Below, in pieces: positions 37,626 through 48,582 of a stretch of DNA of 64,000 nt. The position numbers and the translations under genes are program-made. Numbering within the stretch: the stretch's first letter is position 1; each line of letters starts with the position of its first letter. The notes below the pieces were generated by a model. That model saw only the letters and a program-made list of their open reading frames with translations. It ran no database searches and was not told the origin of the DNA. The DNA comes from Sporichthyaceae bacterium (GTDB lineage Bacteria > Actinomycetota > Actinomycetes > Sporichthyales > Sporichthyaceae), in the NCBI GenBank assembly GCA_036493475.1, contig DASXPS010000147.1, positions 29,132 through 93,131 of the forward strand, in the 5' to 3' direction.

Positions 37626-39470
37626 ATGGCTCGTGCGGTCGGCATCGACCTGGGTACGACGAACTCCGTCGTCGCCGTTCTTGAAGGTGGGGAGCCCACC
37701 GTTATCGCCAACGCCGAGGGCGCCCGGACCACTCCGTCGGTGGTCGCGTTTGCGCGCAACGGCGAGGTATTGGTCGGTGAGGTGGCCAAGCGTCAGGCGG
37801 TCACCAACATCGACCGCACCATCCGCTCGGTGAAGCGCGAGATGGGCACCAACTGGTCCAAGGACATCGACGGCAAGACCTTCACCCCGCAGCAGATCTC
37901 CGCGTTCGTGCTGCAGAAGCTCAAGCGGGACGCCGAGTCCTACCTCGGCGAGACCGTTACCGACGCGGTCATCACCGTGCCCGCGTACTTCTCCGACGCC
38001 GAGCGCCAAGCCACCAAGGAGGCCGGTGAGATCGCGGGCCTCAACGTGCTGCGCATCATCAACGAGCCGACCTCGGCGGCGCTGGCCTACCGGCTGGACA
38101 AGGACACCTCCGAGCACCGCATCCTGGTCTTCGACCTCGGCGGTGGCACCTTCGACGTCTCGCTGTTGGAGATCGACGAGGGTCTGGTCGAGGTGAAGGC
38201 CACCAGCGGTGACAACCGCCTCGGTGGTGACGACTGGGACGAGCGGATCATCGATCACCTGGTGCAGAAGTTCCGCGCCGCGCACGGCATCGACCTGGCC
38301 AAGGACAAGATGGCCATGCAGCGCGTGCGGGAGGCCGCGGAGAAGGCGAAGATCGAGCTCTCCTCGGCCCAGTCCACCGCGATCAACCTGCCCTACATCA
38401 CGCAGGACGCGGAGAAGAACGCGCTGTTCATGGACGAGACGCTGTCCCGCGCGGAGTTCCAGAAGATCACCGCGGATCTACTCGACCGCTGCCGCAAGCC
38501 GTTCGCCTCGGTCATGAAGGACGCCGCGGTCTCGGTCAAGGACATCGACCACGTCGTGCTCGTCGGTGGCTCCACCCGGATGCCCGCCGTCTTCGACCTG
38601 GTCAAGGAACTGACCGGTGGCAAGGACCCGCACAAGGGCGTGAACCCCGACGAGGTCGTCGCGGTCGGCGCGGCCCTGCAGGCCGGCGTGCTCAAGGGCG
38701 AGGTCAAGGACGTTCTGCTGCTCGACGTCACCCCGCTGTCCCTCGGTATTGAGACCAAGGGCGGCGTGCTGGACAAGCTGATCGAGCGCAACACCACGAT
38801 CCCGACCAAGCGTTCACGCACCTACACCACGGCCGAGGACAACCAGCCCTCCGTGCTGATCCAGGTCTACCAAGGTGAGCGGGACTTCGCCCGGGACAAC
38901 AAGTCGCTCGGCAACTTCGAGCTGACCGGCCTGCCCCCGGCGCCGCGCAACGTGCCGCAGATCGAGGTCACCTTCGACATCGACGCGAACGGCATCGTGC
39001 ACGTCAACGCCAAGGACCTGGGCACCGGCAAGGAGCAGTCGATGACTGTCACCGGTGGCTCCGCGCTGCCGCGTGAGGACATCGACAAGATGGTCCGCGA
39101 CGCCGAGCAGTACGCCGAGGACGACCGCAAGCGGCGCGAGGCGGTGGAGAACCGCAACACCGCGGAGGCGTTGGTCTACCAGACCGAGAAGTTCATCGCG
39201 GACAACGCGGACTCCCTCGCCGAGGGGCCGAGCGCGGCCAACCGGGCCGAGGTCGAATCGGCCGTCGCCGAGCTGAAGAAGGCCCTGGAGGGCAACGACG
39301 ACGAGGCGGTCAAGACCGCCACGCAAAAGGTCGCCGCAGCCAGCCAGACCCTCGGCGCGGGCATGTACGCCGGTGCCGCCCCGACCGCGGAGGCCGGGCC
39401 GACCGGTGACCACACCCACGCCGACGAGGATGTGGTGGACGCCGAGATCATCGATGAGGACGGCAAGTGA
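37626..39470 (+). CDS. dnaK: Hsp70 chaperone DnaK
   Basis: A 614-residue Hsp70. [17 protein letters not shown], the phosphate loop [34 protein letters not shown], the substrate domain ([17 protein letters not shown]) and an acidic C-terminal [13 protein letters not shown] are all present. AGGAGG precedes ATG 37626. First gene of dnaK-grpE-dnaJ-hspR-clpB, under two HAIR-like sites. Confidence 0.98.
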   Translation: MARAVGIDLGTTNSVVAVLEGGEPTVIANAEGARTTPSVVAFARNGEVLVGEVAKRQAVTNIDRTIRSVKREMGTNWSKDIDGKTFTPQQISAFVLQKLKRDAESYLGETVTDAVITVPAYFSDAERQATKEAGEIAGLNVLRIINEPTSAALAYRLDKDTSEHRILVFDLGGGTFDVSLLEIDEGLVEVKATSGDNRLGGDDWDERIIDHLVQKFRAAHGIDLAKDKMAMQRVREAAEKAKIELSSAQSTAINLPYITQDAEKNALFMDETLSRAEFQKITADLLDRCRKPFASVMKDAAVSVKDIDHVVLVGGSTRMPAVFDLVKELTGGKDPHKGVNPDEVVAVGAALQAGVLKGEVKDVLLLDVTPLSLGIETKGGVLDKLIERNTTIPTKRSRTYTTAEDNQPSVLIQVYQGERDFARDNKSLGNFELTGLPPAPRNVPQIEVTFDIDANGIVHVNAKDLGTGKEQSMTVTGGSALPREDIDKMVRDAEQYAEDDRKRREAVENRNTAEALVYQTEKFIADNADSLAEGPSAANRAEVESAVAELKKALEGNDDEAVKTATQKVAAASQTLGAGMYAGAAPTAEAGPTGDHTHADEDVVDAEIIDEDGK

Positions 39471-40081
39471 CGGAGCGAAGCGACCTCTTCGGAAAGAACA
39501 CAGGTGAAACCGAGCGCGAAGAACCGGTGATCCGGGACAAGCGGCGCCTCGATCCGGTCACCGGTGAGCTGCGGCCGGGGGCCATCGTGCCCCCGGCCGC
39601 GGCCGCCGGCCCGGTCGTCGAGGCAGCGTCGCCTGTTCCATCTCCTCCAGGGGATGGCAGCGCGGCCGAACTGGCCGAGCGCACCGCGGACCTGCAACGT
39701 CTGCAGGCGGAGTACATGAACTACCGCCGTCGGGTGGAACGGGACCGCGAGGCGGTACGCGAACTCGCCGTGATCGCTGCACTGAACGAACTGTTGCCGG
39801 TGCTCGACGACGTCGGGCGGGCGCGGGCGCACGGGGAGCTCGTCGGCGGCTTCAAGGTCGTCGCGGAATCCCTGGAGGCCGCGCTCGGCAAGCTCGGGCT
39901 GGTGCCCTACGGCGAGGTGGGTGACCCGTTCGACCCCAAGGTGCACGAGGCGCTGTTGCACGAGTTCTCCACCGAGGTCAGCGAACCGACCTGCGTGGAG
40001 GTGTTCCAGCCCGGCTACAAGGTGGGCGAGCGGGTCATCCGGGCGGCCCGGGTACGGGTTGCTGAGCCCGAGGAGAACTGA
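39467..40081 (+). CDS. grpE: Nucleotide exchange factor GrpE
   Basis: A 204-residue DnaK cofactor. A Pro/Ala-rich N-terminus precedes the coiled-coil ([20 protein letters not shown]) and the beta domain ([36 protein letters not shown]). GTG 39467 overlaps the dnaK stop (GTGA). Confidence 0.95.
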   Translation: MTERSDLFGKNTGETEREEPVIRDKRRLDPVTGELRPGAIVPPAAAAGPVVEAASPVPSPPGDGSAAELAERTADLQRLQAEYMNYRRRVERDREAVRELAVIAALNELLPVLDDVGRARAHGELVGGFKVVAESLEAALGKLGLVPYGEVGDPFDPKVHEALLHEFSTEVSEPTCVEVFQPGYKVGERVIRAARVRVAEPEEN

Positions 40082-40106
40082 CGAAGCGTCATGAGAGGGG
40101 GACGGC

Positions 40107-41282
40107 ATGAGTAACAGCACGCGCGAGTACCTCGACAAGGACCTGTATGCCGTCCTCGGCCTGAAGAAGGGCGCTGCGGCCGCCGAGGTCAAGAAGGCCT
40201 ACCGGAAGCTGGCCCGGGAACTGCACCCGGACCAGAACAAGAACAACGCGGAGGCCGAGGAGCGGTTCAAGGAGGTCTCCGAGGCCTACTCCGTGCTCGG
40301 CGACGCCGAGCGACGCAAGGAGTACGACGAGGGCCGGGAACTGTACGGCTCCGCCGGCTTCAACAACGGCTTCGGCCCGCGCCGCGGTGGTGGCGGGGGC
40401 GCGCCGGGCGGGGCGAACTTCGATTTCTCCTTCGGCGACGGTGGGCTGGGCGACGTGCTCGGCGACATCTTCAACCGGGGTCAAGGCCGGGGCCGGGGCA
40501 CGGGGGCCCGGCGCGGTGCCGACATGGAGACAGAGGTGACGCTGAACTTCGCCGACGCGGTCGAGGGCGCCACCGTGCCGCTGCGGTTGAGCAGCGAGGC
40601 TGCGTGTTCCTCCTGCGCGGGCACCGGGGCGCGGGCGGGCACCACGCCGACGCTCTGCCCGCACTGCGGGGGGAGCGGGCACACCAGTCGCAACATGGGT
40701 GGGTTCGCCATGTCCGAGCCGTGCCAGGCCTGTCGTGGCCGGGGCATGGTGGTGGACGACCCGTGTCCGACCTGCCGCGGCAGTGGACGCGGAACCAGCA
40801 CCCGGACGATGAACACCCGCATCCCGGCCGGGGTGAGTGATGGTCAGAAGATCCGACTGAAAGGCAAGGGCGCGCCCGGCGAGCGGGGCGGCCCGGCCGG
40901 CGATCTGTTCGTCACCGTGCACGTGCGCCCGCACCCGGTCTTCGGCCGCCGCGGGGAACACCTGACGGTCACCCTGCCGGTGACCTTCGCCGAGGCAGCG
41001 CTGGGCGCGGAGGTGAAGGTGCCCACGCTGAACGCGGCACCGGTCACGCTGCGGCTGGCGGCGGGCACCGCGAACGGACGCACCATGCGGGTGCGCGGAC
41101 GCGGCGCCGCACGCAAGGACGGCAGCCGGGGTGACCTGTTGGTCACCGTGAACGTGGTGGTGCCGAAATCGCTCAGCCCGGAGGCGACCGAAGCCCTGGA
41201 GGCCTTCGCTGCCGCCACGCCGGGTGACCCGCGCGCCGACCTGATGGCCGCCGCAACCACGCAGGCGTCCGAACAACCGTGA
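40107..41282 (+). CDS. dnaJ: Hsp40 co-chaperone DnaJ
   Basis: A 391-residue type I DnaJ. J domain with the HPD tripeptide (ARELHPDQNKNN), Gly-rich region (FNNGFGPRRGGGGGAPGG), four zinc repeats (CSSCAGTGAR, CPHCGGSGHT, CQACRGRGMV, CPTCRGSGRG) and two C-terminal substrate domains. It stimulates DnaK ATPase. Start ATG 40107 follows GAGAGGGGG. Confidence 0.97.
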   Translation: MSNSTREYLDKDLYAVLGLKKGAAAAEVKKAYRKLARELHPDQNKNNAEAEERFKEVSEAYSVLGDAERRKEYDEGRELYGSAGFNNGFGPRRGGGGGAPGGANFDFSFGDGGLGDVLGDIFNRGQGRGRGTGARRGADMETEVTLNFADAVEGATVPLRLSSEAACSSCAGTGARAGTTPTLCPHCGGSGHTSRNMGGFAMSEPCQACRGRGMVVDDPCPTCRGSGRGTSTRTMNTRIPAGVSDGQKIRLKGKGAPGERGGPAGDLFVTVHVRPHPVFGRRGEHLTVTLPVTFAEAALGAEVKVPTLNAAPVTLRLAAGTANGRTMRVRGRGAARKDGSRGDLLVTVNVVVPKSLSPEATEALEAFAAATPGDPRADLMAAATTQASEQP

Positions 41283-41337
41283 CCTATAGCTCACCGTTGT
41301 TCGGACACCCGGAGGGTTTTGGAGAGGAGGAGGCGCG

Positions 41338-41778
41338 ATGAACCCGCACGAGGACTTCGAGATCGGGGTTTACGTGATCTCGGTGGCCGCGGAGCTGTCG
41401 GGACTGCATCCGCAGACCCTGCGGCAGTACGACCGGCTCGGCCTGGTCTCGCCCGGCCGCACCTCCGGCCGCGGCCGGCGCTACTCCGGCCGGGACATCC
41501 TGCGCCTGCGCGAGGTGGCCCGACTCTCCCAGGAGGAGGGCGTGAACTTGGCCGGGATCAAACGGATCCTGGACCTGGAGCGCACGGCCGACGCCCTGCA
41601 CGAACGGGTCGCCCAACTCGAGGCCGAACTGAACTATGTCGTGGCCGCGCTGCGCGAGAAGCAGTCCGAGGCCACCTCGCCGATCTACCGCCGGATCAAC
41701 CTGCCCGCCGTCTACGAGCCGCCGCCCTCCACCGTCGTCGTCTGGCACCCCACGAACAAGCCCCGCCCGCCCCGCTGA
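41338..41778 (+). CDS. hspR: Heat-shock repressor HspR (MerR family)
   Basis: A 146-residue MerR-type repressor. HTH segment [20 protein letters not shown], then [20 protein letters not shown] and a coiled coil ([20 protein letters not shown]). HspR binds HAIR sites and uses DnaK as co-repressor; two such sites precede dnaK. GAGGAGG lies just before ATG 41338. Confidence 0.95.
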   Translation: MNPHEDFEIGVYVISVAAELSGLHPQTLRQYDRLGLVSPGRTSGRGRRYSGRDILRLREVARLSQEEGVNLAGIKRILDLERTADALHERVAQLEAELNYVVAALREKQSEATSPIYRRINLPAVYEPPPSTVVVWHPTNKPRPPR

Positions 41779-41822
41779 CGCCCCCCGTTCCTGCGCATGT
41801 CATGCGCAACGGAGATGGCGCC
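41779..41822. repeat. Short palindrome between hspR and clpB, element B copy 2
   Basis: TGCGCATG (41792-41799) and CATGCGCA (41801-41808) form a perfect 8-bp dyad with a 1-base centre, flanked by CGCCCCCCGTTC and ACGGAGATGGCGCC. The flanks match those of 31401-31520. It starts one base after the hspR stop and may limit read-through to clpB. Confidence 0.7.
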
Positions 41823-41875
41823 GTTCCGACACCGCACCCAGCCATGTCGGTCGCACTTCGAGGAGAACCGAGGAC

Positions 41876-44464
41876 ATGGACGCCGAGAAACTCACCACCC
41901 GCAGCCAAGAGGCCTTCTCCACCGCAGTGCGCCGGGCAGCTACCGCCGGGCACAGCCAGGTGGAGCCGGTGCACCTGTTGCTCGCCCTGCTGGCCCAGCC
42001 GGACGGCACGGTCCGCCCGCTGCTCACCGCCGCGGGCGCCGACCCGGCCGCGATCAACACCGCGGCCGAGGCGATGCTCGAGCGACTGCCGGCCGCCAGT
42101 GGCGCCACGGTCGCCTCGCCGGGCGTGGCCCGGCCGACCTACCTCGCGTTGCAGGCCGCGGCCGAGGCCGCGGAGAAGCTCGGCGATGCGTACGTGTCCA
42201 CCGAGCATCTGCTGGTCGGCCTGGCGTCCGGAGGCTCCGACGTCGCGGAGCTGTTGAAGCAGCATCAGATCTCCCCGCAGCAGCTGTTGGACGCCTTCGG
42301 CGCGATCCGTGGCAACGCCAAGGTGACCAGCCCGGACCCGGAGGCCACCTACCAAGCGTTGGAGAAGTACGGCGTCGACCTGACCGCCGCTGCCCGGGAC
42401 GGCAAGCTGGACCCGGTGATCGGCCGGGACGCCGAGATCCGCCGCGTGGTCCAGGTGCTGGCCCGACGCACCAAGAACAACCCGGTGTTGATCGGGGAGC
42501 CCGGCGTCGGCAAGACCGCGGTGGTGGAGGGCCTGGCGCAACGCATCGTGGCCGGCGACGTGCCGGAATCCCTGCGCGGCAAGCGATTGATCTCCCTGGA
42601 CCTGGCGGCGATGGTGGCCGGCGCGAAGTACCGCGGGGAGTTCGAGGAGCGGCTGAAGGCGGTGCTGGCGGAGATCAAGAACTCCGAGGGACAGATCGTC
42701 ACGTTCATCGACGAGCTGCACACGCTGGTCGGGGCCGGCAACGCCGAGGGCTCGATGGACGCGGGCAACATGCTCAAACCGATGCTGGCCCGCGGGGAGC
42801 TGCGCCTGGTCGGCGCGACCACGCTGGACGAGTACCGCGAGCGGATCGAGAAGGATCCGGCGCTGGAGCGCCGCTTCCAGCAGGTGCTGGTCGGCGAGCC
42901 GAGCGTGGAGGACACCATCGGCATTCTGCGCGGCCTGCAGGAGCGCTACGAGGCGCACCACAAGGTGGCCATCGCCGACGCCGCGTTGGTCGCGGCGGCC
43001 ACTCTGTCCGATCGCTACATCACCGGGCGGTTCCTGCCGGACAAGGCGATCGACCTGGTCGACGAGGCCGCCTCGCGGCTGCGCATGGAGATCGACTCCT
43101 CCCCGGTGGAGTTGGACACGCTGCGCCGCGGCGTGGACCGCATGCGGATGGAGGAGATGGCCCTGGCCCGGGCCGACGACCCCGCCTCGATGGAGCGATT
43201 GACCCTGCTGCGCAAGGAACTGGCGGACCGTCAGGAACAGCTGGATGCGCTGACCGCGCGTTGGGAGCAGGAGAAGTCCGGCCTGAACCGGGTCGGGGAG
43301 CTCAAGCAGCGGCTGGACGACGTGCGTGGGCAGGCCGAACGGCTGCAGCGCGACGGGGACCTGGAGAGCGCCTCCCGGCTGCTCTATGCGGACATCCCCA
43401 CGCTGGAGAAGGAGCTGGCCGAGGCCTCCGCGGAGGAGAGCGACACCGACCGTTCGGTCATGGTCTCCGAGTACGTCGGTCCGGACGACGTGGCCGAGGT
43501 GGTCGCGGCGTGGACCGGGATTCCGGTCGGGCGGTTGCTGGAGGGCGAGACCGCCAAGCTGCTGCGCATGGAGGAGGAGCTCGGCAAGCGGCTGATCGGG
43601 CAGACCGAGGCGGTGCGCGCGGTCTCCGACGCGGTGCGTCGTTCCCGCGCGGGCATCTCCGACCCGGACCGGCCCGTCGGCTCGTTCCTGTTCCTGGGCC
43701 CGACCGGTGTCGGCAAGACCGAACTGGCCAAGGCGTTGGCCGACTTCCTGTTCGACGACGAGCGCGCGATGGTGCGCATCGACATGAGCGAGTACTCCGA
43801 GAAGCACTCGGTGTCCCGCCTGGTCGGTGCCCCGCCCGGTTACGTCGGTTACGACGAGGGCGGTCAGCTCACCGAGGCGGTGCGTCGTCGGCCGTACACC
43901 GTGGTGCTGCTCGACGAGGTGGAGAAGGCCCACCCGGAGGTGTTCGACATCCTGTTGCAGGTGCTCGACGACGGGCGACTGACGGATGGTCAGGGCCGTA
44001 CGGTGGACTTCCGCAACGTGATCCTGGTGCTCACCTCCAACCTGGGTTCGCAGTTCCTGGTCGACCCGACGCTGGACGAAAACACCCGACGTGACGCCGT
44101 GCTGGCCGCGGTGCGCGCGGAGTTCAAGCCGGAGTTCGTCAACCGGTTGGACGACATCGTGGTGTTCAGCGCGCTGAGCACCGAGGACCTGACCAGGATC
44201 GTGACCATCCAGGTGGCGCGACTGGCCAAGCGATTGGCCGATCGGCGTATCACGCTGGAACTAACGCCGGCCGCGGCGGAATGGCTGGCGTTGAGCGGAT
44301 TCGACCCGATCTACGGCGCCCGGCCACTGCGCCGGTTGATCCAGACCGCGATCGGCGATCACCTGGCCCGCAAGGTGCTCGCCGGCGAGATCCGCGACGG
44401 CAGCACCGTGGTGGTGGACCGCCAACCGGACGGCGATTCGCTGGAGATCACCACCAAGGGGTGA
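41876..44464 (+). CDS. clpB: Hsp100 disaggregase ClpB
   Basis: An 862-residue AAA+ disaggregase. Clp-N repeats ([18 protein letters not shown] and [15 protein letters not shown]), NBD1 Walker A GEPGVGKT and Walker [15 protein letters not shown], coiled-coil middle domain (~410-530), NBD2 Walker A GPTGVGKT and pore loop [21 protein letters not shown] precedes ATG 41876. It completes the HspR operon and works with DnaK-DnaJ-GrpE on aggregates. Confidence 0.97.
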   Translation: MDAEKLTTRSQEAFSTAVRRAATAGHSQVEPVHLLLALLAQPDGTVRPLLTAAGADPAAINTAAEAMLERLPAASGATVASPGVARPTYLALQAAAEAAEKLGDAYVSTEHLLVGLASGGSDVAELLKQHQISPQQLLDAFGAIRGNAKVTSPDPEATYQALEKYGVDLTAAARDGKLDPVIGRDAEIRRVVQVLARRTKNNPVLIGEPGVGKTAVVEGLAQRIVAGDVPESLRGKRLISLDLAAMVAGAKYRGEFEERLKAVLAEIKNSEGQIVTFIDELHTLVGAGNAEGSMDAGNMLKPMLARGELRLVGATTLDEYRERIEKDPALERRFQQVLVGEPSVEDTIGILRGLQERYEAHHKVAIADAALVAAATLSDRYITGRFLPDKAIDLVDEAASRLRMEIDSSPVELDTLRRGVDRMRMEEMALARADDPASMERLTLLRKELADRQEQLDALTARWEQEKSGLNRVGELKQRLDDVRGQAERLQRDGDLESASRLLYADIPTLEKELAEASAEESDTDRSVMVSEYVGPDDVAEVVAAWTGIPVGRLLEGETAKLLRMEEELGKRLIGQTEAVRAVSDAVRRSRAGISDPDRPVGSFLFLGPTGVGKTELAKALADFLFDDERAMVRIDMSEYSEKHSVSRLVGAPPGYVGYDEGGQLTEAVRRRPYTVVLLDEVEKAHPEVFDILLQVLDDGRLTDGQGRTVDFRNVILVLTSNLGSQFLVDPTLDENTRRDAVLAAVRAEFKPEFVNRLDDIVVFSALSTEDLTRIVTIQVARLAKRLADRRITLELTPAAAEWLALSGFDPIYGARPLRRLIQTAIGDHLARKVLAGEIRDGSTVVVDRQPDGDSLEITTKG

Positions 44465-44531
44465 GCTTTCGCCTGCGCCACGGCTGCGCGGCTGATCGGC
44501 ATGCGTCAGACTCTCGGCATGGAGGCGCACG

Positions 44532-45149
44532 GTGGTTGACCACAGCCGGCCGCTGCCGCCGTTGACCGAGGAGATCCGCGAGGCCGCGCGCAAGCGGCCC
44601 GGCGGTTGGGTCTACGCGATCGACCCCGAGCACGAGGGCGCCGGTGCCGTCCCCCGGCAGGGGATCATCGGCGCCTGGCGGGTGGACGGCCTGGGCCGGC
44701 TCACCGGGGAGTTCCGGCACAACCCGGACTACGTGCCCTCGGCCGGGGCGCTGCGGTTGCCGCCGCCCACCGATGCGCTGGACGAGGTACTGCAACGCGC
44801 CGCCTACAAGTTGGCCGACGACACCGAGGTGGTCGACGCGGTATTGATCACCGAGCTGTGGCTGCAGTCCTCCGAGCGGCCCGGCCTGCTCAGCGTGCCC
44901 GATGAACGCGGCGGCTGGGTGATCCACGCGTTCAGCTCGCAGGAGCACGCCGAGGCGGCCACCCGGGACCGGCCCTCCGAGCACACCCCGGAGGACATCA
45001 CCGGCTGGCAACGCCGCTTCGGCCACGAGTTGGCCGCAGCCTGGCCGGTCGGTCATGCGCTGGAGATCAACCCGGCGGGGCCCGCGTCGGCCCGCATCTC
45101 CGGCGAACAACTGCGCAATGCGCTGGCCCGCCGGGCCACCTCTAGTTGA
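44532..45149 (+). CDS. Type VII secretion-associated-like protein
   Basis: A 205-residue soluble protein. REAARKRPGGWVYAIDPEHE, GIIGAWRVDGLGRLTGEF and NPDYVPSAGALRLPPPTDALD resemble the family annotated as type VII secretion-associated protein in actinobacteria (SseB-like second half: ELWLQSSERPGLLSV, WVIHAFSSQEHA). No ESX core genes are nearby, so the functional link is by similarity only. GTG 44532 follows GGAGGC. Confidence 0.5.
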   Translation: MVDHSRPLPPLTEEIREAARKRPGGWVYAIDPEHEGAGAVPRQGIIGAWRVDGLGRLTGEFRHNPDYVPSAGALRLPPPTDALDEVLQRAAYKLADDTEVVDAVLITELWLQSSERPGLLSVPDERGGWVIHAFSSQEHAEAATRDRPSEHTPEDITGWQRRFGHELAAAWPVGHALEINPAGPASARISGEQLRNALARRATSS

Positions 45150-45155
45150 ACGGCC

Positions 45156-46532
45156 TCAGAGGTGGCGCAGGAAGATGTCGGTGTCATGGTTGGTGTCGCC
45201 GAGCACCAGGTTCGAGGCGTCCGAGGCGAACACCACCACCGAACCGTCCCGGCTGATCGCCGGCATCACCGACAGCTTGTTGCCCTGCAAACCGGCGTCG
45301 GACATCGCGACACGGATCGTGGTGTTCTTCGTCCGGTCGCGCACGAACACCTCGCGCACGTTGTTGGTGTCGCCCAGCACCAGGTTCGTTGCCAGTGACA
45401 CGAACGCCACGTACCGACCGTCCTCGCTGACCGAGGCGGCGTAGGAGTCCGCGTTGGACTGCTCGCCGGTGGCGGAGACGCTGACCCGCTCGGTGGATCC
45501 GGTCTGCATGTCGTGCAGGAACACGTCGGGCACGCCATTGGTGTCGCCGGTGTCCAGCTTCCCCTCGGGGTTGATGATGCTCTTCGGGTCGTCCTGGAAC
45601 GTCGGGTCGATGCCCAACAGGTTCGTCGCCTCGGACTCGAAGGCGACGTAGCGGCCGTCGCCGCTGATCGCCGGTTCCGCGCTGGTGCCGTTGGACTCCC
45701 CGCCGACGCTGTTCACGCTCACCCGGCGGGTGGTGTTGGTCTGACGGTCGCGGACGAAGATGTCGTCGTGCTGATTGACGTCATACGGCACCAGGTCGGT
45801 GGAGCTGGAGGAGAAGGCGAGGTAGCGGCCGTCGTCGCTCAGCGACAGCGCGCCGCTGCCGCTGCTCGCCGGCCCGCCGAAGAACGCCGCGGTGACCAGG
45901 TCCGTGGTCTTCTTCATGCGGTCAACGGCGTATAGCTGGGTGGCGGCGCTCTTGACGCCCTTCATGATGTTGGTTGCCCGGGACTCGAAGCCAACGACGT
46001 TGCCGTCCTTGCTGATCACCCCGAACCCGCTCTCGGCGTCGGTCTGCGACCCGTCGTAGCTCACCGATACGCGGGTGGTGCTGCGGTTGTCCCGGTCGTA
46101 GAGGAACACGTCGCCCTGCCGGTTGGTGTCACCCGCCACCAGGTTGGACGCGTAGGAGTCGTAGACGACGTAGCGGCCGTCGCCGCTGATCGTCGGGTTG
46201 TAGCTGTCGGCGTTGCCCTGCTGCCCGGTGTTGCTCACGCTGATGCGGCGGATGTGGCCGGTCTGGGTGTCGCGCAGAAAGATGTCGCGGGCGTGGTTGT
46301 AGTCGCCCGGCACCAGGTTGGAGGCGTCGGAGCCGAACGCCACCCAACGCCCGTCGGCGGACACCGCCGGGGTGAAGCTGGCGTCGTTCGCCTCGACCGA
46401 GCCGAGGCTGATCCGTAGCAGGTGCTGCAGCACATCGGCGTGAGCGGCGGGCGCCGGGCCAGACACGATGAACACCGGCAGCGCGGTCAGCAGCAGGCCG
46501 ATGGCGAGACGCACGCGGCGGGACACGGTCAC
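45156..46532 (-). CDS. Secreted PD40/TolB-like beta-propeller protein
   Basis: A 458-residue exported protein. A signal peptide (RLAIGLLLTALPVFIVSGPA, cut near AHA) precedes six or seven repeats built on ISGDGRYVAFxSxATNL and GDTNxxxDVFLxDxxTG. These are calcium-propeller/WD40-like PD40 units. No catalytic residues are seen; binding or structural roles are likely. GTG 46532 is the start. Convergent with 44532-45149, 6 bp apart. Confidence 0.8.
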   Translation of the reverse strand: MTVSRRVRLAIGLLLTALPVFIVSGPAPAAHADVLQHLLRISLGSVEANDASFTPAVSADGRWVAFGSDASNLVPGDYNHARDIFLRDTQTGHIRRISVSNTGQQGNADSYNPTISGDGRYVVYDSYASNLVAGDTNRQGDVFLYDRDNRSTTRVSVSYDGSQTDAESGFGVISKDGNVVGFESRATNIMKGVKSAATQLYAVDRMKKTTDLVTAAFFGGPASSGSGALSLSDDGRYLAFSSSSTDLVPYDVNQHDDIFVRDRQTNTTRRVSVNSVGGESNGTSAEPAISGDGRYVAFESEATNLLGIDPTFQDDPKSIINPEGKLDTGDTNGVPDVFLHDMQTGSTERVSVSATGEQSNADSYAASVSEDGRYVAFVSLATNLVLGDTNNVREVFVRDRTKNTTIRVAMSDAGLQGNKLSVMPAISRDGSVVVFASDASNLVLGDTNHDTDIFLRHL

Positions 46533-46662
46533 ACGCTACGCGGTGACGGGCGTCATTCGACATATCAACCGAAAGGCCGGGTATACCGCATCCGAAACGC
46601 TCATGCGCGCAGAACGGGGTGTGCACACACTGGCAAAACCGCTACAACCAAGGAGCCGGCAG

Positions 46663-47694
46663 GTGACCGTGGGGGACGGTGCCGTCGGCAATGAACGGGG
46701 GGCCGGGACGATGCCAGAGGCCAGGTTGCGCGCCGTCGAGGACGACTGGGCGAGCACGTTCGCGGTGCAGCACCTCACGGTGCACGGTCATCGAAGAGCC
46801 TTCATCAAAGCGGGCAACGGACCCGCGCTGGTGCTGCTGCACGGTATCGGCGCGAGCTCGGCGACCTGGTCGGGGTTGATTCCGATGCTCACCGAGCGGT
46901 TCACCGTGATCGCGCCCGACCTCCTCGGGCACGGCGCCTCGGATGCCCCCCGCGCGGACTACTCGGTGGCCGCCTACGCCTGCGGTGTTCGGGACCTGCT
47001 CGCCCTGCTCGGCGTGGAGCGGGCCACCGTGGTCGGGCATTCCCTCGGTGGCGCGATCGCCGCCCAACTGACCTACCAGCACCCGGAGTTGGTCGAACGA
47101 CTGGTGTTGGAGGCCGCCGGCGGCGTGGCCCGCGAGCTGCACCCCGCGCTGCGGCTGGCCGCGCTGCCCGGCGCCGAGCAGGTGTTGCCGCTGCTCAACA
47201 ACCCGCTGGGGCGGCGCATGACCCGCCTCGCGCTGCGTGCGCTGCGCGGCCCGGTCGGCGGACTGACCACCGATGCCGACCAAATGCTGGAAACGTTGGA
47301 CGCCATGACCACCGCGGGCAAGCGGGCCGCGTTCTGCCGCACGCTGCGCGCCAGCTGTGACATGTCCGGGCAGGCCGCCAGCCTGCTCGAATACTGCTAC
47401 CTGGCCGAGGCGGTGCCCACCATGATCGTGTGGGGCGAGTGCGACCCGGTGCTGCCGGTGGCGCACGCGCACGCCGCCTCGGTGGCCATGCCGGCCGCTC
47501 GGCTGGAGTTGTTCCCCGGCACCGGTCATTTCCCGCACCGCGCGGACCCCGTGCGTTTCCTGCAGGTCCTCACCGATTTCATGACCAGCACACCTGCCGC
47601 GGAACACTCCGCCGGGGCCTGGCGCGAGCGACTGCGACGCGGCGGCTGTGTAGTTCCTGACAGCACTGCGGACGCCGTCGCGCCGGTGGTCTGA
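46663..47694 (+). CDS. Alpha/beta-fold hydrolase
   Basis: A 343-residue hydrolase. Oxyanion-hole region LVLLHGIGASSATW, nucleophile elbow VGHSLGGAIAA, acid in WGECDPVLP and base in GTGHFPHRADP give a complete triad. Similar enzymes include lipases, esterases and C-C hydrolases; the substrate is not clear. GTG 46663 has AAGGAG at good spacing; ATG 46711 is an alternative. A helical lid lies between PGAEQVLPLL and GLTTDADQM. Confidence 0.88.
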   Translation: MTVGDGAVGNERGAGTMPEARLRAVEDDWASTFAVQHLTVHGHRRAFIKAGNGPALVLLHGIGASSATWSGLIPMLTERFTVIAPDLLGHGASDAPRADYSVAAYACGVRDLLALLGVERATVVGHSLGGAIAAQLTYQHPELVERLVLEAAGGVARELHPALRLAALPGAEQVLPLLNNPLGRRMTRLALRALRGPVGGLTTDADQMLETLDAMTTAGKRAAFCRTLRASCDMSGQAASLLEYCYLAEAVPTMIVWGECDPVLPVAHAHAASVAMPAARLELFPGTGHFPHRADPVRFLQVLTDFMTSTPAAEHSAGAWRERLRRGGCVVPDSTADAVAPVV

Positions 47695-47724
47695 CGCCCG
47701 GTCAGCCGGAGTAAATTGCACAGC

Positions 47725-48582
47725 ATGCACCTGCACGGCAAGGTCGCGGCGCTGCACGTCGGCGCCCACAAGACCGGGACCACCGTGCTGCAGAAATACC
47801 TGGCCGAGCACGAGGCCGAGCTGCGCCGCCGCGGCGTGTACTACCTGCGGCGCTCGGAGTTGGCCCGCTACGCCGGCTGGGGTGAGCGGCTGGCCGAGGA
47901 TCCCGCACCGCTGCGGGCCCGGTTGCGCAAGTTTCGCGTCGATCCGCGGTTCCGCGTGCTCATCGGATCCAACGAGAACCTGATGGGCCGTCCGTTCCCG
48001 CGGGGTGGCGACGGCCGGCTGTACCCGCAGGTGAGTCGCAACGCCGCGGCGCTGGGTGCGGCGCTGCGCGGCAGCGGCTGCAAGATCCTGCTCACCGTGC
48101 GCCCGCAGCCGGACTTCCTGGAGTCCTACTACCTGCAGACCGTGCATCAGGGCCGCGACGAGCCCTTCGAGGACTGGCTGGCCCGGGTGGATCTGGACGC
48201 GCTGTCCTGGCGACCGATCGTTTCCGCGCTGCAGCGGACCTTCGGTCCCGACCGTGTCGAGGTGGTGGATTTCCGACGGATCTCCCACGGCCAGGAGGCC
48301 TATCTGCGCCACCTGCTGCACCGGATCGATCCGCAGTGGGATGTGGAGATCCACTATCCCGAGGCACGCAACCGATCCATCTCCGAGCGCGGCCTGCAAA
48401 TGGCGTTGGCCGCCAACCAACACCTGGCCACCGGCGCGGAACGGCGAGCGTTGCGCGGGTTCCTGCAGACTCACTTCTCCAACGTGGACTTCCCGCGGCC
48501 GGTGCTGCTCGGCGAGGAGCGGCGCACCGCCTTGTGGGAGCACTACCGCGAGGACTACGAGGACCTGGTGGGCAGCGCATGA
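47725..48582 (+). CDS. Sulfotransferase-like protein
   Basis: A 285-residue protein. ALHVGAHKTGTTVLQKYL fits the 5'-phosphosulfate-binding loop of PAPS sulfotransferases, and LLTVRPQPDFLESYYLQ fits the 3'-phosphate motif (Arg). FEDWLARVDLDAL and DRVEVVDFRRIS follow in the family order. Acceptor unknown. Translationally coupled to two genes downstream. ATG 47725 is used; TTG 47716 is three codons earlier. Confidence 0.75.
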   Translation: MHLHGKVAALHVGAHKTGTTVLQKYLAEHEAELRRRGVYYLRRSELARYAGWGERLAEDPAPLRARLRKFRVDPRFRVLIGSNENLMGRPFPRGGDGRLYPQVSRNAAALGAALRGSGCKILLTVRPQPDFLESYYLQTVHQGRDEPFEDWLARVDLDALSWRPIVSALQRTFGPDRVEVVDFRRISHGQEAYLRHLLHRIDPQWDVEIHYPEARNRSISERGLQMALAANQHLATGAERRALRGFLQTHFSNVDFPRPVLLGEERRTALWEHYREDYEDLVGSA

